Positions 1-9,052 are shown, numbered from the stretch's first letter. The stretch is 64,000 nt of DNA from Bosea sp. 124 (GCF_003046175.1 NZ_PZZM01000001.1:1373001-1437000), one strand, 5' to 3'. A program made the numbers and translations. Notes: a model not told the origin generated them from the sequence alone.

Positions 1-414
1 CCGATGGCCCTGCCGGAGGTGTTCACGGCGCTGCAACAGGGCGTCGTCGACGGGCAGGAGAACCCGATCGGCGCGATCCTCAACAACAAGTTCGGCCAGG
101 TGCAGAAATACCTGACCATCACCAACCATGCCTTCACCCCGGTCGGCTTCGTGATGGCTCCGCGCGCCTTCGAGGCACTTTCGCCCGAGGATCAGAAGCT
201 GTTCGTCGAGGCGGGGCGCCGCGCCATGGTGATCTGCAAGGACGAGGTCGGCAAGGTCGAGAAGACCGGCGTCGACGAATTGCGCAAGCTTGGCCTTCAG
301 GTCGTCGAGAAGGTCGACACCGCGAAGTTCCAAGATCTGCTGAAGCCGGCCTTTGCCGAACTCGGCAAGCGCTTCGGCGAGGCGACCATCGCGCGTATCA
401 AGGACCAGAAGTGA
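1..414 (+). CDS. TRAP transporter substrate-binding protein, DctP family (5' end outside window)
   Basis: This is the C-terminal 137 codons of a periplasmic solute receptor; the frame is open to the window edge, so the true start and signal peptide lie upstream. The stretch EVFTALQQGVVDGQENP is the conserved DctP element between the two lobes, in which the solute carboxylate is normally held. Family members are about 330 residues, so roughly 60 percent is missing. The stop overlaps the GTG of the small permease by 4 bases, and the large permease follows, so this is the receptor of a P-Q-M TRAP operon. Substrate cannot be read from the fragment. Confidence 0.9.
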   Translation, partial: PMALPEVFTALQQGVVDGQENPIGAILNNKFGQVQKYLTITNHAFTPVGFVMAPRAFEALSPEDQKLFVEAGRRAMVICKDEVGKVEKTGVDELRKLGLQVVEKVDTAKFQDLLKPAFAELGKRFGEATIARIKDQK

Positions 415-923
415 GCGCGCAGCCGAACCGGGGCGTCGCGCTCCTGCTCGCGACCGAGCGCCTCGTCACCGGGGCGTCTCTGGCGCTGGGCTGCGCCGCC
501 ATGACGATTGCAGCCTGCGCCGGGCTGTTCCAGGTCCTGACCCGCTTCATCCTGCAAGAGCCGGCGACCTGGTCGGAGCCGCTGATCCGGATGATGCTGA
601 TCTGGATGGCATATCTCGGCCTGGCGGCGGCGGTGCGGGCGGGTTCGCTCGTCTCGGTCGATCTGCTCTATCGCCTCGCGACGGGTCGTAGCCGTCGCTT
701 GCTCCAGGGCGTGATCGCACTGGCGACGCTGACACTGCTCGGCATCCTGTTCTGGTTCGGCCTCGACTTGACCCAGCGGGTTCGCTTCCAGAATCTTGCC
801 GGGCTCGAAATCCCGGTAAGCTATGCCTATGCCGCGATTCCGACCGGAGCGCTGGTCTCGATGCTCGCCGTGCTCGCGCATTTCTTCGATCCGCGGCGCG
901 AAGAACTCGAAACTGCGGTCTGA
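411..923 (+). CDS. TRAP transporter small permease, DctQ family
   Basis: 170-residue inner-membrane protein with four hydrophobic helices, the usual size and topology of DctQ, which pairs with the large DctM subunit in Na+-driven uptake. The motif QVLTRFILQEPATWSEPL after helix 1 is the typical DctQ family segment (R-F-x-x-x-x-P-x-x-W-x-E). The start is GTG at 411, inside the stop of the upstream receptor gene (GTGA overlap), which implies translational coupling. It is followed after 12 bases by the DctM gene. Confidence 0.92.
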   Translation: MSAQPNRGVALLLATERLVTGASLALGCAAMTIAACAGLFQVLTRFILQEPATWSEPLIRMMLIWMAYLGLAAAVRAGSLVSVDLLYRLATGRSRRLLQGVIALATLTLLGILFWFGLDLTQRVRFQNLAGLEIPVSYAYAAIPTGALVSMLAVLAHFFDPRREELETAV

Positions 924-935
924 AGGACCATCATC

Positions 936-2213
936 ATGACCGCCACCATGCTCGTCACGATGTGCGTGCTGTTCCTGTGCTCGGTGCCCGTGGCGATCGC
1001 GGTCGGCCTGGCAGCGGTTGCAGGCCTCGGCCTGTTCACCTCGCTGCCTCTCGTGCTGGTCGCGCAGCAGGCCTTCGCCTCGCTCGACAAGTTCCCGCTG
1101 GCGGCCGTGCCGTTCTTCATTCTCGCCGGCAATCTGATGGGCGAGGGCGGGATTTCGCGCCGCCTGGTCGATTTCGCCAAGAGCCTGGTCGGCGGCGTCC
1201 AGGGCGGGCTCGCCTGCACCTGCATCCTGACCTGCATGATCTTCGCCGCCGTCTCCGGTTCGAGTGTCGCGACGACCTTTGCCATCGGCGCGATCCTGAT
1301 CCCCGCCATGGTCAAGCATGGCTATCCCATCACTTTCGCTGCGTCCCTCCAAGCGAGCGCCGCCGAACTTGGGGTGATCATTCCGCCCTCGATCCCGATG
1401 ATCCTCTATGGCGTCGCAGCAGAGGTCTCGATCGGCGAGCTCTTCGTTGCGGGGTTCGGCCCCGGCCTGCTGATCGCTGCGGCGCTGATGCTGTCGGTCC
1501 TGGTCTGGTGTCGCCTGCGCGGCTACGGCAAGAACGACCGCGAGGGGCGGCTTTCGCCCTGGCCCGCGACGAAGGCGGCGGGCCTTGCCCTGATGATGCC
1601 GGTGATCATTCTGGGCGGCATCTATGGCGGCGTGTTCACGCCGACGGAGGCCTCGATCGTCGCGGTGTTCTACGCGCTGGTGGTCAGTTGCTTCATCTAT
1701 CGCGAACTCGATCTGACCGGCGTCGTCGCGATCCTGCGCAAATCGGTGGTGTCGTCCTCGGTGATCATGCTGATCATCGCGATGGCCGGGTTGTTCAGCT
1801 TCCTGCTGACGCGCGCCGGCGTGCCTGCCCAGATCGGCGCCTATATCACGGCGACCTTCGACAGTGGCTGGTCCTTCCTGCTTGCGGTCAACCTGTTTCT
1901 GTTCGTGATCGGCATGTTCATCGAGACATCGGCTGCGATCATCGTGCTGGCGCCGATCCTGGCTCCGGTCGCAGCGCGCTTCGGCATCGACCCGGTGCAT
2001 TTCGGCATGGTCATGGTAGTCAATCTGGCGCTGGGCATGATCACGCCGCCCTTCGGCGTCAACCTCTTCGCCGCCTGCGCGGTCGCCAGGATTTCGCTCG
2101 ACCGGATGACCAAGTCGCTGCTGCCCTTCATCGGCGTGGTCTTCGCCTGCCTGATGCTGATCACCTACATGCCCTGGATTTCGCTCGCCTTGCGGGATCT
2201 CGTCTATCGCTGA
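936..2213 (+). CDS. TRAP transporter large permease, DctM family
   Basis: 425 residues, about twelve membrane helices, the transport-catalysing subunit. Family landmarks are visible: PFFILAGNLMGEGGIS near residue 55, the SGSSVATTFAIG segment near 105, the IIPPSIPMILYG re-entrant hairpin near 150, the FTPTEAS element near 235 and a second hairpin with MITPPFGVNLF near 370. Length matches unfused DctM proteins. The ATG at 936 follows AAGGA by a good Shine-Dalgarno distance. It completes the first P-Q-M TRAP set; a second complete TRAP set starts only 71 bases downstream. Confidence 0.95.
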   Translation: MTATMLVTMCVLFLCSVPVAIAVGLAAVAGLGLFTSLPLVLVAQQAFASLDKFPLAAVPFFILAGNLMGEGGISRRLVDFAKSLVGGVQGGLACTCILTCMIFAAVSGSSVATTFAIGAILIPAMVKHGYPITFAASLQASAAELGVIIPPSIPMILYGVAAEVSIGELFVAGFGPGLLIAAALMLSVLVWCRLRGYGKNDREGRLSPWPATKAAGLALMMPVIILGGIYGGVFTPTEASIVAVFYALVVSCFIYRELDLTGVVAILRKSVVSSSVIMLIIAMAGLFSFLLTRAGVPAQIGAYITATFDSGWSFLLAVNLFLFVIGMFIETSAAIIVLAPILAPVAARFGIDPVHFGMVMVVNLALGMITPPFGVNLFAACAVARISLDRMTKSLLPFIGVVFACLMLITYMPWISLALRDLVYR

Positions 2214-2284
2214 CCTATGCCGCCGAGAGGCGGTTCACGAACAATGACCGCGAATGCGGCATCAACCATCCTTGGGAGGATACC

Positions 2285-3274
2285 ATGCGTCTCATCACTT
2301 TGACTGCGCTCGCAGCGCTTGCCACCTCCATGACCGCCGCCCGGGCTGCGGATGTGGAGTGGAAATTCTACACCTACTTCGCCGCCAACGATAAGCCGAC
2401 CCTGCTGCACAAGGCCTTCGCCGAGGATATCGGCAAGGCCAGCGGCGGACGCTTCAAGATCAACGTCTTCGCCTCCGGCGAACTGCCCTACAAGGCGGCC
2501 GACGTGCTCCGCGTCGTCGCGCAGAACCAGGTCGAGATGGGCGATGTCGCCTTTGGCTTCGTCGCTGGCGACGTGCCTGCGCTGAATGCCCTGTCGATGC
2601 CGTTCTCCTGCACCTCGATGGACAAGTTCTACGACAAGGTCGCTCCTGCCATCGCGCCTGCGATCGACGATGAACTCGGCAAGCGCTTCAAGGTCCACAG
2701 CGCCATGCAATGGGTAATGCCGCCGCAGCAGCTCTGGCTGACCAAGCCGGTGGAAACGCTCGACGCCTTCAAGAACCTGAAGGCCCGTTCCTGGAATCGC
2801 GAGCAGAGTGAGATGATGCGGCTGCTTGGCGGCTCCGGCGTGTCGATCACGCCTGCCGAAGTGATTCCGGCCCTGCAGCGCAAGGTCGTCGACGGTGCCT
2901 TCACGGCGGCCGTGCCAGCGCTCGACTGGAAGTTCAACGAGGTCACGCCCTATGCGCTGATGCTGAACCTGACGCTGGCGCACCAGATCGTGGCGGTGAA
3001 CCAGGCGGCGCTCGACAAGCTGCCGGCCGATCTCAAGCAGCTCCTGCAGGCCAAGTCGCAGGAATGGGCCGGCCGCTACCGCACGGAGCTGATCCAGGCC
3101 GACAAGGATGCGCGCAAGACCCTGGCCGAGAAGGGCGTGAAGCTGCGCGAGGTCACCGCGGCGGAAAACACCCAGCTCCAGCAGACGGTCAAGCCGATCT
3201 GGCAGGAATGGACCGACAAGAACGGCGCGCCGGCCAAGGCGATGCTCGACGTCGCCGTGGCTGCCTGCAACTGA
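2285..3274 (+). CDS. TRAP transporter substrate-binding protein, DctP family
   Basis: 329 residues. I chose ATG 2285 because it follows a strong GGGAGGA ribosome-binding site and begins a clear Sec signal peptide (short basic start, hydrophobic core, cleavage after AARA near residue 22). The open frame extends far upstream, but that part is antisense-like shadow inside the preceding dctM. The segment EVIPALQRKVVDGAFTAAVP near residue 200 corresponds to the DctP solute-contacting element; the usual acidic-amide pair there is changed (DGAFTA rather than DGQENP), so the ligand may differ from that of the neighbouring receptor. First gene of the second TRAP operon. Confidence 0.93.
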   Translation: MRLITLTALAALATSMTAARAADVEWKFYTYFAANDKPTLLHKAFAEDIGKASGGRFKINVFASGELPYKAADVLRVVAQNQVEMGDVAFGFVAGDVPALNALSMPFSCTSMDKFYDKVAPAIAPAIDDELGKRFKVHSAMQWVMPPQQLWLTKPVETLDAFKNLKARSWNREQSEMMRLLGGSGVSITPAEVIPALQRKVVDGAFTAAVPALDWKFNEVTPYALMLNLTLAHQIVAVNQAALDKLPADLKQLLQAKSQEWAGRYRTELIQADKDARKTLAEKGVKLREVTAAENTQLQQTVKPIWQEWTDKNGAPAKAMLDVAVAACN

Positions 3275-3306
3275 GGGGAGCGCTGCCTCGGCGGCGAGCA
3301 ACGGTC

Positions 3307-3810
3307 ATGCTGACCCGGTTTTTCGACCAGCTTGACCGCTGGCTCATCGCCGTGGCCGCGATCATTCTGATCGGGCTCGGCACCCTGATGAATCTCGAAG
3401 TCGGGGCGCGCACGCTGCTGTCGCGCTCGACCCAGGTATCCGACGAATTCTCCGGATACGGGCTTTGCGCGATCACCATGCTCTGCCTGGTTCCCGCGAT
3501 GCGGCGCGAGCGCTTCCTGCGCGTCGACGGCATCGTCGAACGGTTGAGTCTGCCGCTCCAGCGCGCCGCCGAAACCTTTGGTGCGCTGATCGGGCTCGCG
3601 GTCAGCGCGGTGCTGTGCTGGGCGACCGGGAAACTGGCCTGGACGAGCTTTCAGTTCGACTCGCGCTCGATCGAGATGTCGCAAACGCCGCTCGCCTGGC
3701 CCCAGGCCTTGATGCCGCTCGGCTTCGCGCTGCTGGCGCTGGCCTTCGCCGAAACCGCCTGGCGCAAGTTGCGCGGCACAGCGGCCAGCCGCGCCGAGGA
3801 GCGGTCATGA
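3307..3810 (+). CDS. TRAP transporter small permease, DctQ family
   Basis: 167-residue membrane protein with four predicted helices and the DctQ hallmark of a polar, charged segment after helix 1 (EVGARTLLSRSTQVSDEFSG). The ATG at 3307 lies 32 bases after the receptor stop. The frame is open upstream, but no signal or ribosome site supports a longer protein. Its last codon overlaps the next gene by ATGA, so translation of the small and large permeases is probably coupled. Partner of the DctM encoded from 3807. Confidence 0.9.
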   Translation: MLTRFFDQLDRWLIAVAAIILIGLGTLMNLEVGARTLLSRSTQVSDEFSGYGLCAITMLCLVPAMRRERFLRVDGIVERLSLPLQRAAETFGALIGLAVSAVLCWATGKLAWTSFQFDSRSIEMSQTPLAWPQALMPLGFALLALAFAETAWRKLRGTAASRAEERS

Positions 3811-5105
3811 ACTGGACTGATCTGCTGCTGATCTACCTGGCTCTGCTCGGGGGCTGCCTCGTCGGCGGCGCCAGCATCGGCGCGGCAATGGGCTTCGTCG
3901 GCATCGTCGGCGTCTCGCTGGCGTCAGGCACCATGCTCTGGCCGAGCTTCGGCGACATCATCTGGAACACTGCGACGAATTTCACGCTGGTCTCGATCCC
4001 GCTCTTCATTCTGATGGGCGAACTCATCCTTCAGGGCGGCATCGCGACGCGCTTCTACACCGGCATCGCGCCGCTGTTTCGGCGCATTCCAGGCGGGCTT
4101 GCCCAGACCAACATCTTCGGCTGCGCGATTTTCTCGGCGATCGCCGGCTCGTCGGTGGCGACGGCGCTGACAGTCGGCACGGTGGCCGTCGGCGAAATGC
4201 GCGCGCGCGGCTACGATGATCGGCTCACGCTCGGCACTCTGACGGCCGGCGGCTGCCTCGGCATCCTGATCCCGCCCAGCATTCCGCTGATCGTCTACGG
4301 CTCGATCACACAGGCCTCGATCGTCGACCTGTTCATGGCCGGCGTCGTACCCGGCATCCTGCTGGCACTGATCTTCTCGGTCTATGTCGCGATCCGCGTG
4401 ACCCTGTCGCCGCAACTGATGCCGAGCCGGGAAGTCGTGGCGGCCGAGGTGGCGGGCCAGCCGATCCGCGATGTGCTGCCGGTGGTGCTGCTGATCTCGG
4501 CCGTCATCGGGGGCATGTATTTCGGCATCGTCACTCCGACCGAGGCCTCGGCTTTCGGCTGCCTAATCGCGCTCGTCATGTCGCTGCTCTATCGCGAACT
4601 CAGCGCGGCCCGCTTCCGCAAGGCCGTGGTCAACGCGCTCCTGACCAGTGCCGTCGTGATGTTCATCACGCTCAACGCGCAACTGCTCAATTTCGCCATC
4701 GTATCGTCCGGCGTGGGGCGCGGTCTCGCCGGCTGGCTGGCTGCGCTGGACGTCCCGGCCTTCGCATTCTTCTGCATTCTGCTGCTGATCTATCTCGTGG
4801 TCGGCATGTTCATCGACGGCCTCTCCATCGTGCTGCTGACGGTGCCGCTGCTCTACCCGGCGCTGCCCGCGCTCGGATACGATATCGTCTGGTTCGGCAT
4901 CATTCTGGTTGTGTTCATCGAACTCGGCGCCCTGACGCCACCGATGGGGCTGAATCTGTTTGCGGTGCAGTCGATCGTGCCGGACCGCAAGCTCTCGGAT
5001 GTGGCCTGGGCGTCGTTGCCCTATTGCTTCCTGATCATCGGTTTCGCCTTCCTGCTCTATTTCTTTCCCGGCATAGCCTTGTGGCTGCCGCAGACGCTGA
5101 AGTGA
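3807..5105 (+). CDS. TRAP transporter large permease, DctM family
   Basis: 432 residues, multi-spanning permease of the second TRAP system. Landmarks: SIPLFILMGELILQGGIATR near residue 60, the GSSVATALTVGTV segment near 115, the ILIPPSIPLIVYGS hairpin near 155, GIVTPTEASAFG near 235 and ALTPPMGLNLFAV near 375. It starts with ATGA overlapping the DctQ stop. The C-terminus ends in the usual hydrophobic helix and FFPGIALWLP. A hydrolase gene follows 6 bases after the stop, suggesting the imported solute is a lactone or its hydrolysis product. Confidence 0.95.
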   Translation: MNWTDLLLIYLALLGGCLVGGASIGAAMGFVGIVGVSLASGTMLWPSFGDIIWNTATNFTLVSIPLFILMGELILQGGIATRFYTGIAPLFRRIPGGLAQTNIFGCAIFSAIAGSSVATALTVGTVAVGEMRARGYDDRLTLGTLTAGGCLGILIPPSIPLIVYGSITQASIVDLFMAGVVPGILLALIFSVYVAIRVTLSPQLMPSREVVAAEVAGQPIRDVLPVVLLISAVIGGMYFGIVTPTEASAFGCLIALVMSLLYRELSAARFRKAVVNALLTSAVVMFITLNAQLLNFAIVSSGVGRGLAGWLAALDVPAFAFFCILLLIYLVVGMFIDGLSIVLLTVPLLYPALPALGYDIVWFGIILVVFIELGALTPPMGLNLFAVQSIVPDRKLSDVAWASLPYCFLIIGFAFLLYFFPGIALWLPQTLK

Positions 5106-5111
5106 GATGAT

Positions 5112-5996
5112 ATGTTCGCCCCGCCAGCCATTGTGACGACACGGCTCATCGCCAGACTGCCCGACCAGTTCCGCAAGCCTGCGGCAACCTCGGAATGGCA
5201 CCAGAGCCAGCCGGGCAATCTCTGGGGCCATTCGCTGCTCGAAGGTCCCGTTCTGGACGGCACAGGCGGGTTGTACTGCGTCGATATTCCATGGGGCCGC
5301 GTCTTCCACGTCGCGGCCGGTGGCGAGTTCAGCCTTGTCGCGGAATACGATGGCGAGCCCAACGGCATGAAGCTTCTGCCGACCGGCGAATTGCTCATCG
5401 CGGACTACAAGAACGGGCTGGTGCGTCTCGACCCAAAGACGGGCGAGATCATTCCCCACCTCAGTCGGGTCAGGTTGGAACGGCTGAAGGCGCTCAACGA
5501 TCTGACCATCTCCCGCAAGGGCGAGGTCTTCTTTACCGACCAGGGTTTGACCGGCCTGCACGATCCGACCGGGCGCGTCTTCCGCCAGCGGGCGGATGGC
5601 CATGTCGACTGCCTGATCGACAACGGGCCAAGCCCAAACGGCCTGGTGCTCTCGCCGGATGAGAGCGTGCTCTATGTCGCGATGACGCGCGCGAACGCCG
5701 TCTGGCGTGTGCCCCTGATGGCCGACGGTACCGTCGCGAAAGTCGGGGTCTACGTCCAGCTCTCCGGTGGAGGCGGCCCCGATGGCCTCGCGATCGACAG
5801 CAAGGGCCGGCTCGCCATCGCGCATATCGGGCTGGGTGTCGTCTGGCTCATGAGCGCGCGCGGCGAACCGCTCTATCGCATCGAGTCCTGCGTCGGGACC
5901 CATACGACCAACATGGTCTTCTCGGCGGACGAGAAGCAGCTCTTCATCACCGAATCCGAGACAGGCTCGATCCTCGTGGCGGATATTCCTGACTGA
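5112..5996 (+). CDS. SMP-30/gluconolactonase/LRE family protein
   Basis: 294 residues with the six-bladed beta-propeller pattern of SMP-30 lactonases. Expected metal ligands are in place: the Glu in LLEGPVLDG near residue 43, the Asn of LNDLTISRKG near 133 and the Asp of GGPDGLAIDSKG near 220. These enzymes open sugar-acid lactones using one divalent cation; no signal peptide is visible, so it is probably cytoplasmic. The gene begins 6 bases after dctM and is likely the last gene of that TRAP operon. Substrate is inferred only as an aldonolactone-like compound. Confidence 0.85.
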   Translation: MFAPPAIVTTRLIARLPDQFRKPAATSEWHQSQPGNLWGHSLLEGPVLDGTGGLYCVDIPWGRVFHVAAGGEFSLVAEYDGEPNGMKLLPTGELLIADYKNGLVRLDPKTGEIIPHLSRVRLERLKALNDLTISRKGEVFFTDQGLTGLHDPTGRVFRQRADGHVDCLIDNGPSPNGLVLSPDESVLYVAMTRANAVWRVPLMADGTVAKVGVYVQLSGGGGPDGLAIDSKGRLAIAHIGLGVVWLMSARGEPLYRIESCVGTHTTNMVFSADEKQLFITESETGSILVADIPD

Positions 5997-6279
5997 GCGA
6001 TGCTCGGGCCGCATTGCTATAGGCGCGGGTGTCGGGTGGGATCCCGGTCGGAGCGCTGCGTGGCAAGGACCTGCTTCCCTCATTTGTCTCCGGCGACTGG
6101 AACGCGAGCTGCGGGTTGAACCGAACTTGCGCCAGAATGCTCATCTCGATGGAATTCCATCTCTGATCCTGCCGGAATCGGCCAGCGCCTGGAGCTTCTG
6201 GAACGAGGTGCACTTTGCGGAATCCGTACTCATCGAGGCCGACGGCGGGGACGCCCTCGTGTCCGCCGTCAGCGCTCGC
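5997..6279. other. Unassigned stub between TRAP operon and IS3 element
   Basis: Non-coding or broken DNA between the lactonase stop and the left end of the IS3-family element. On the minus strand a frame stays open across it and reads like the edge of a disrupted gene, but I recognise no family and it has no credible start or stop of its own. It is most simply the left shoulder of the mobile-element pile-up, whose original right-hand partner has been lost. Confidence 0.4.
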
Positions 6280-6344
6280 GAGACCATTTAGGGGTTTTCG
6301 GGAAGGGAGGATTTCTGGATCATCGCAGCCATTCAGGAGCGCAG

Positions 6345-6719
6345 ATGAGACAGAAATCCGGGCCGGAGAAAGCACCGGCAGAGCAGGTCGTGAAGGATAT
6401 CCGGCGAGCGACGCGCCGGCAGTTCTCGGCCGAAGAGAAGATCCGCATCGTGCTGGAAGGCGTACGCGGCGAGGAGAGCATCGCCGAGCTGTGCCGGCGC
6501 GAGGGGATCGCCTCGTCGATGTATTACGGCTGGTCGAAGGAGTTCCTCGACGCCGGCAAGCGCCGTCTCGCCGGTGACACGGCCCGCTCGGCGACGTCGG
6601 ACGAGGTGAAGGAACTGCGTCGCGAGGCGCAGGCACTGAAGGAGGCCGTGGCCGATCTGACCCTGGAAAACCGCCTGCTCAAAAAAAGCATGCTGGCGGA
6701 TGGGGAAGACGACACATGA
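6345..6719 (+). CDS. IS3-family transposase OrfA (helix-turn-helix)
   Basis: 124 residues. The N-terminal part (around residues 23-75) is a transposase_8-type helix-turn-helix (RRQFSAEEKIRIVLEG ... CRREGIASSMYYGWSKEFL). It is followed by a leucine-zipper-like coiled coil (residues 85-115, ELRREAQALKEAVADLTLENRLLKK) for dimerisation. Near its end lies a run of seven A at 6681-6687; a -1 slip there joins the OrfB frame with no intervening stop, so an OrfAB fusion is possible. The stop overlaps the OrfB ATG (ATGA). Confidence 0.9.
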   Translation: MRQKSGPEKAPAEQVVKDIRRATRRQFSAEEKIRIVLEGVRGEESIAELCRREGIASSMYYGWSKEFLDAGKRRLAGDTARSATSDEVKELRREAQALKEAVADLTLENRLLKKSMLADGEDDT

Positions 6720-7696
6720 GATACCCCGCATCCGAGAAGGCCGAGACCATTCGCCTGGTCGAGGCCTCGCATCTGCCGGCGCGACGCACGCTGGACAAGC
6801 TTGGCATTCCCCGCGCCACGTTCTATCGCTGGTACGATCGCTATCTCACCGGTGGGATCGAGGCGCTCGCCGATCATCGCTCTCGGCCCGACCGTGTCTG
6901 GAACCGGATTCCTGACCCAATCCGGGCCGAGATCGTCGAACTGGCGCTACGCGAGACGGAACTCAGCCCGCGCGAGCTGGCAGTGCGCTTCACCGACGAG
7001 AAGAGGTACTTCGTCTCGGAGGCGTCGGTGTATCGGCTGCTGAAGGCGCGTGATCTGCTCACCAGCCCGGCTTACATCGTCATCAAGGCGGCTTCCGAGT
7101 TCAAGGACAAGACGACGGCGCCGAACCAACTCTGGCAGACCGACTTCACCTATCTGAAGATCACCGGATGGGGCTGGTACTATCTCTCGACCGTACTGGA
7201 CGACTTCTCCCGCTTCATCGTCGCCTGGAAGCTCTGCGCCACGATGCGGGCAGACGACGCCACCGCCACGCTTGATCTCGCGCTGGCCGCATCGGGGCTC
7301 GACCAGATCACGGTCGCCCACCGGCCGAGGCTGTTGAACGACAACGGCTCGTCCTACATCTCGGCCGACCTCGCCGCCTGGCTCGACGGCAAGGGCATGC
7401 AGCACATTCGCGGCGCGCCCTACCATCCCCAGACGCAGGGCAAGATCGAGCGCTGGCACCAGACCCTGAAGAACCGCATCCTGCTGGAAAACTACTATCT
7501 GCCCGGCGACCTCGAACGGCAGGTCGCCGCCTTCATCGAGCACTACAATCACGGCCGCTATCACGAAAGCATCGAGAATCTCACCCCGGCCGACGTCTAC
7601 TTCGGCCGCGACCAGGCCATCCTCCTCGAACGCGAAAGGATCAAACGCCAGACCCTGCAGCAGCGCCGCTTGCAGCACCACGCCAAGGCCGCCTAA
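6716..7696 (+). CDS. IS3-family transposase OrfB (DDE integrase core)
   Basis: 326 residues. The retroviral-integrase fold carries the catalytic triad: D143 in QTDFTYLK, D209 in LLNDNGSSY and E245 in QGKIERWHQT, with exactly 35 residues between the last two (D-35-E). The N-terminal region holds a second helix-turn-helix. Length is normal for IS3 OrfB proteins and no internal stop is present. It is translated by ATGA re-initiation or as a -1 frameshift fusion with OrfA. Confidence 0.93.
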   Translation: MRYPASEKAETIRLVEASHLPARRTLDKLGIPRATFYRWYDRYLTGGIEALADHRSRPDRVWNRIPDPIRAEIVELALRETELSPRELAVRFTDEKRYFVSEASVYRLLKARDLLTSPAYIVIKAASEFKDKTTAPNQLWQTDFTYLKITGWGWYYLSTVLDDFSRFIVAWKLCATMRADDATATLDLALAASGLDQITVAHRPRLLNDNGSSYISADLAAWLDGKGMQHIRGAPYHPQTQGKIERWHQTLKNRILLENYYLPGDLERQVAAFIEHYNHGRYHESIENLTPADVYFGRDQAILLERERIKRQTLQQRRLQHHAKAA

Positions 7697-7750
7697 CCTC
7701 AAACCAAGATGAGCCAGAACCTCCGTTCCTGAGAAACCCAAACGGTCTCA

Positions 7751-7905
7751 AACCATCTGACGACGAACAGTCTGCCAGAGGGCATCAATCGCATCCGAAA
7801 CAGGCATTGAGTAATCGGGATCAAGATCCCTCGCCTCTTCGAGCTTCTCAGTCATTTTCAAGCGCAATAGGTTGGCGGGTGTGAAATGAAACAGGTCGAA
7901 TCCCA
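7751..7905. other. Stub of host DNA between two insertion sequences
   Basis: About 155 bases lying between the right end of the intact IS3 element and the end of the degraded one. On the minus strand a frame remains open and reads like a piece of a soluble protein (LEEARDLDPDYSMPVSDAID), ending exactly at the TGA supplied by the IS terminus. I cannot assign a family; it is best read as leftover of a gene hit twice by insertion sequences. Confidence 0.4.
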
Positions 7906-9052
7906 AGAGAGCTGGCTCGGTTTGTCTGAACATTTTGCGGGCTGTTGCTAAGTGGATTTCGGCCTTGGTCATGCTGCCACCGGGATTGTCTGCAGCGCGT
8001 TGAAGTAGGCTTGGTCGGGCGTCTGCCGTCCCAGACTCTGGTGAGGCCTCCTGCCGTTGTAAAAGGCGAGATATCGTCCGATCGAGGCGCGCGCGTCGGA
8101 CACGCTGGTGTAGGCGCGCAGGTAGACCTCCTCGTATTTGACGGATTTCCAGATGCGCTCGACGAAGACGTTGTCGCGCCAGGCACCCTTGCCATCCATG
8201 CTGATCTGAATGCCCGCGCCGATCAGCAGGCCGGTGAACTCACGGCTGGTGAACTGCGAGCCCTGGTCCGTATTGAAGATATCCGGCTTGCCGAAGCGGG
8301 CCATCGCCTCCTCGACGGCCTCGATGCAGAAGGCGACGTCCATCGTGATCGAGAGCCGCCAGGCCAGAACCTTGCGGCTGAACCAGTCTACGACGGCCGT
8401 CAGATAGACGAAGCCCCGCGCCATTGGGATGTAGGTGAGGTCCATCGTCCAGACCTGATTGGGACGCGTCACCGGCAGCTTGCGCAGCAGGTAGGGGAAG
8501 ATCTTGTGCCCCGGCGCCGGCTTCGAGGTGTTCGGCCGGCGGTAAAGCGCCTCGATCCCCATGCGCTTCATCAGCGTCGCGACGTGAAGACGTCCAGCCT
8601 AATGACCATCGGCCCCGAGAAGCCCCTGCAGCATGCGGCTGCCGGCGAAGGGATATTCCAGATGCAGCGCGTCGATCGCACGCATCAACGCCAGGTCGGC
8701 GGCAGGAACCGCGCGGGGCAGATAATAGACGCTGCCCCGGCTGATCCCGAGCACCTTCGCCTGCCGGTTGAGCGGCAGATCGTGCAAGCGGTCGATCATC
8801 GCTTTGCGCTCAGAAGGCCGGCCTTCGCCCAAGCGCGCCGGACAAAAAATCATTCTCCAGCGCCAGCTCCCCGATCTTCGCATGCAGCGTCTTCACGTCG
8901 ATCACGGGCGTGGTGGCTTCCGACTTCCCATCGGACCCGAAGACGCCGGCAGCCCCGTCAAGAAGTTGGCTGCGCCACTGCGTAATCTGGTTCGGGTGGA
9001 CGTCGAACTTGTGCAGGGCGGTGACAAAACCATCCAATGAAGCGCCGTCGTT
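7905..9052 (-). mobile_element. Degraded IS3-family insertion sequence, truncated at its 5' end
   Basis: Minus-strand IS3-type element carrying orfA and orfB remnants. Its terminal region (GAAATCCACTTAGCAACAGC onward, minus strand) matches the usual tail after OrfB in this subgroup, placing the end near 7905. The other end is missing: OrfA similarity begins abruptly at FDVHPNQITQW (about 9020), and the IS21 element starts shortly after. The exact limit is uncertain by some tens of bases. Confidence 0.7.
7969..8883 (-). pseudogene. IS3-family transposase OrfB with an in-frame amber codon
   Basis: Read as one minus-strand frame, this encodes an IS3 OrfB: HTH_21-type segment, then an integrase core with WTMDLTYIP (first Asp), IFNTDQGSQFTS (second Asp) and WRDNVFVERIWKSVKYEEV (Glu). 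The frame is broken only by a TAG at 8599-8601, after GLLGADGH, and resumes AGRLHVATLMKRMGIEALYRR in the same frame. The lesion is therefore a single nonsense codon, not a frameshift. The upstream part overlaps orfA as expected for -1 frameshifting. It should not make full-length transposase unless the amber codon is suppressed. Confidence 0.85.

Larger units (their letters stand above)
6280..7750 (+). mobile_element. IS3-family insertion sequence with open orfA/orfB
   Basis: The two transposase frames are bracketed by an imperfect inverted repeat of about 37 bases. The left end begins GAGACCATTTAGGGG and, with the right end read on the minus strand as GAGACCGTTTGGG, shares the later blocks GGAGG and TTCTGG. 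No clear target duplication is seen (CGC outside the left end, AAA outside the right end), which suggests rearrangement after insertion. The terminal TGA of the right repeat lies at 7748-7750 and closes a short minus-strand frame from the neighbouring DNA. Both reading frames are undamaged, so the copy may still be active. Confidence 0.8.

Noticed and set aside
297..2000. Very long minus-strand open frame opposite the first TRAP operon
   Set aside because: Composition is dominated by Arg, Asp, His and Gln, with no family resemblance; it mirrors codon bias of the dctQ/dctM genes on the other strand.
962..2284. Upstream extension of the DctP frame starting at 2285
   Set aside because: It lies wholly inside dctM out of frame; a strong ribosome site and signal peptide fix the start at 2285.
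4563..6083. 506-codon minus-strand frame opposite dctM and the lactonase
   Set aside because: Antisense shadow, no ribosome site, no recognisable domain; SMP-30 motifs on the plus strand are convincing.
7748..7972. 74-codon minus-strand frame starting in the OrfB stop
   Set aside because: Its first third is the terminal region of the degraded IS3 and its stop is supplied by the other IS; a chance fusion frame, not a gene.
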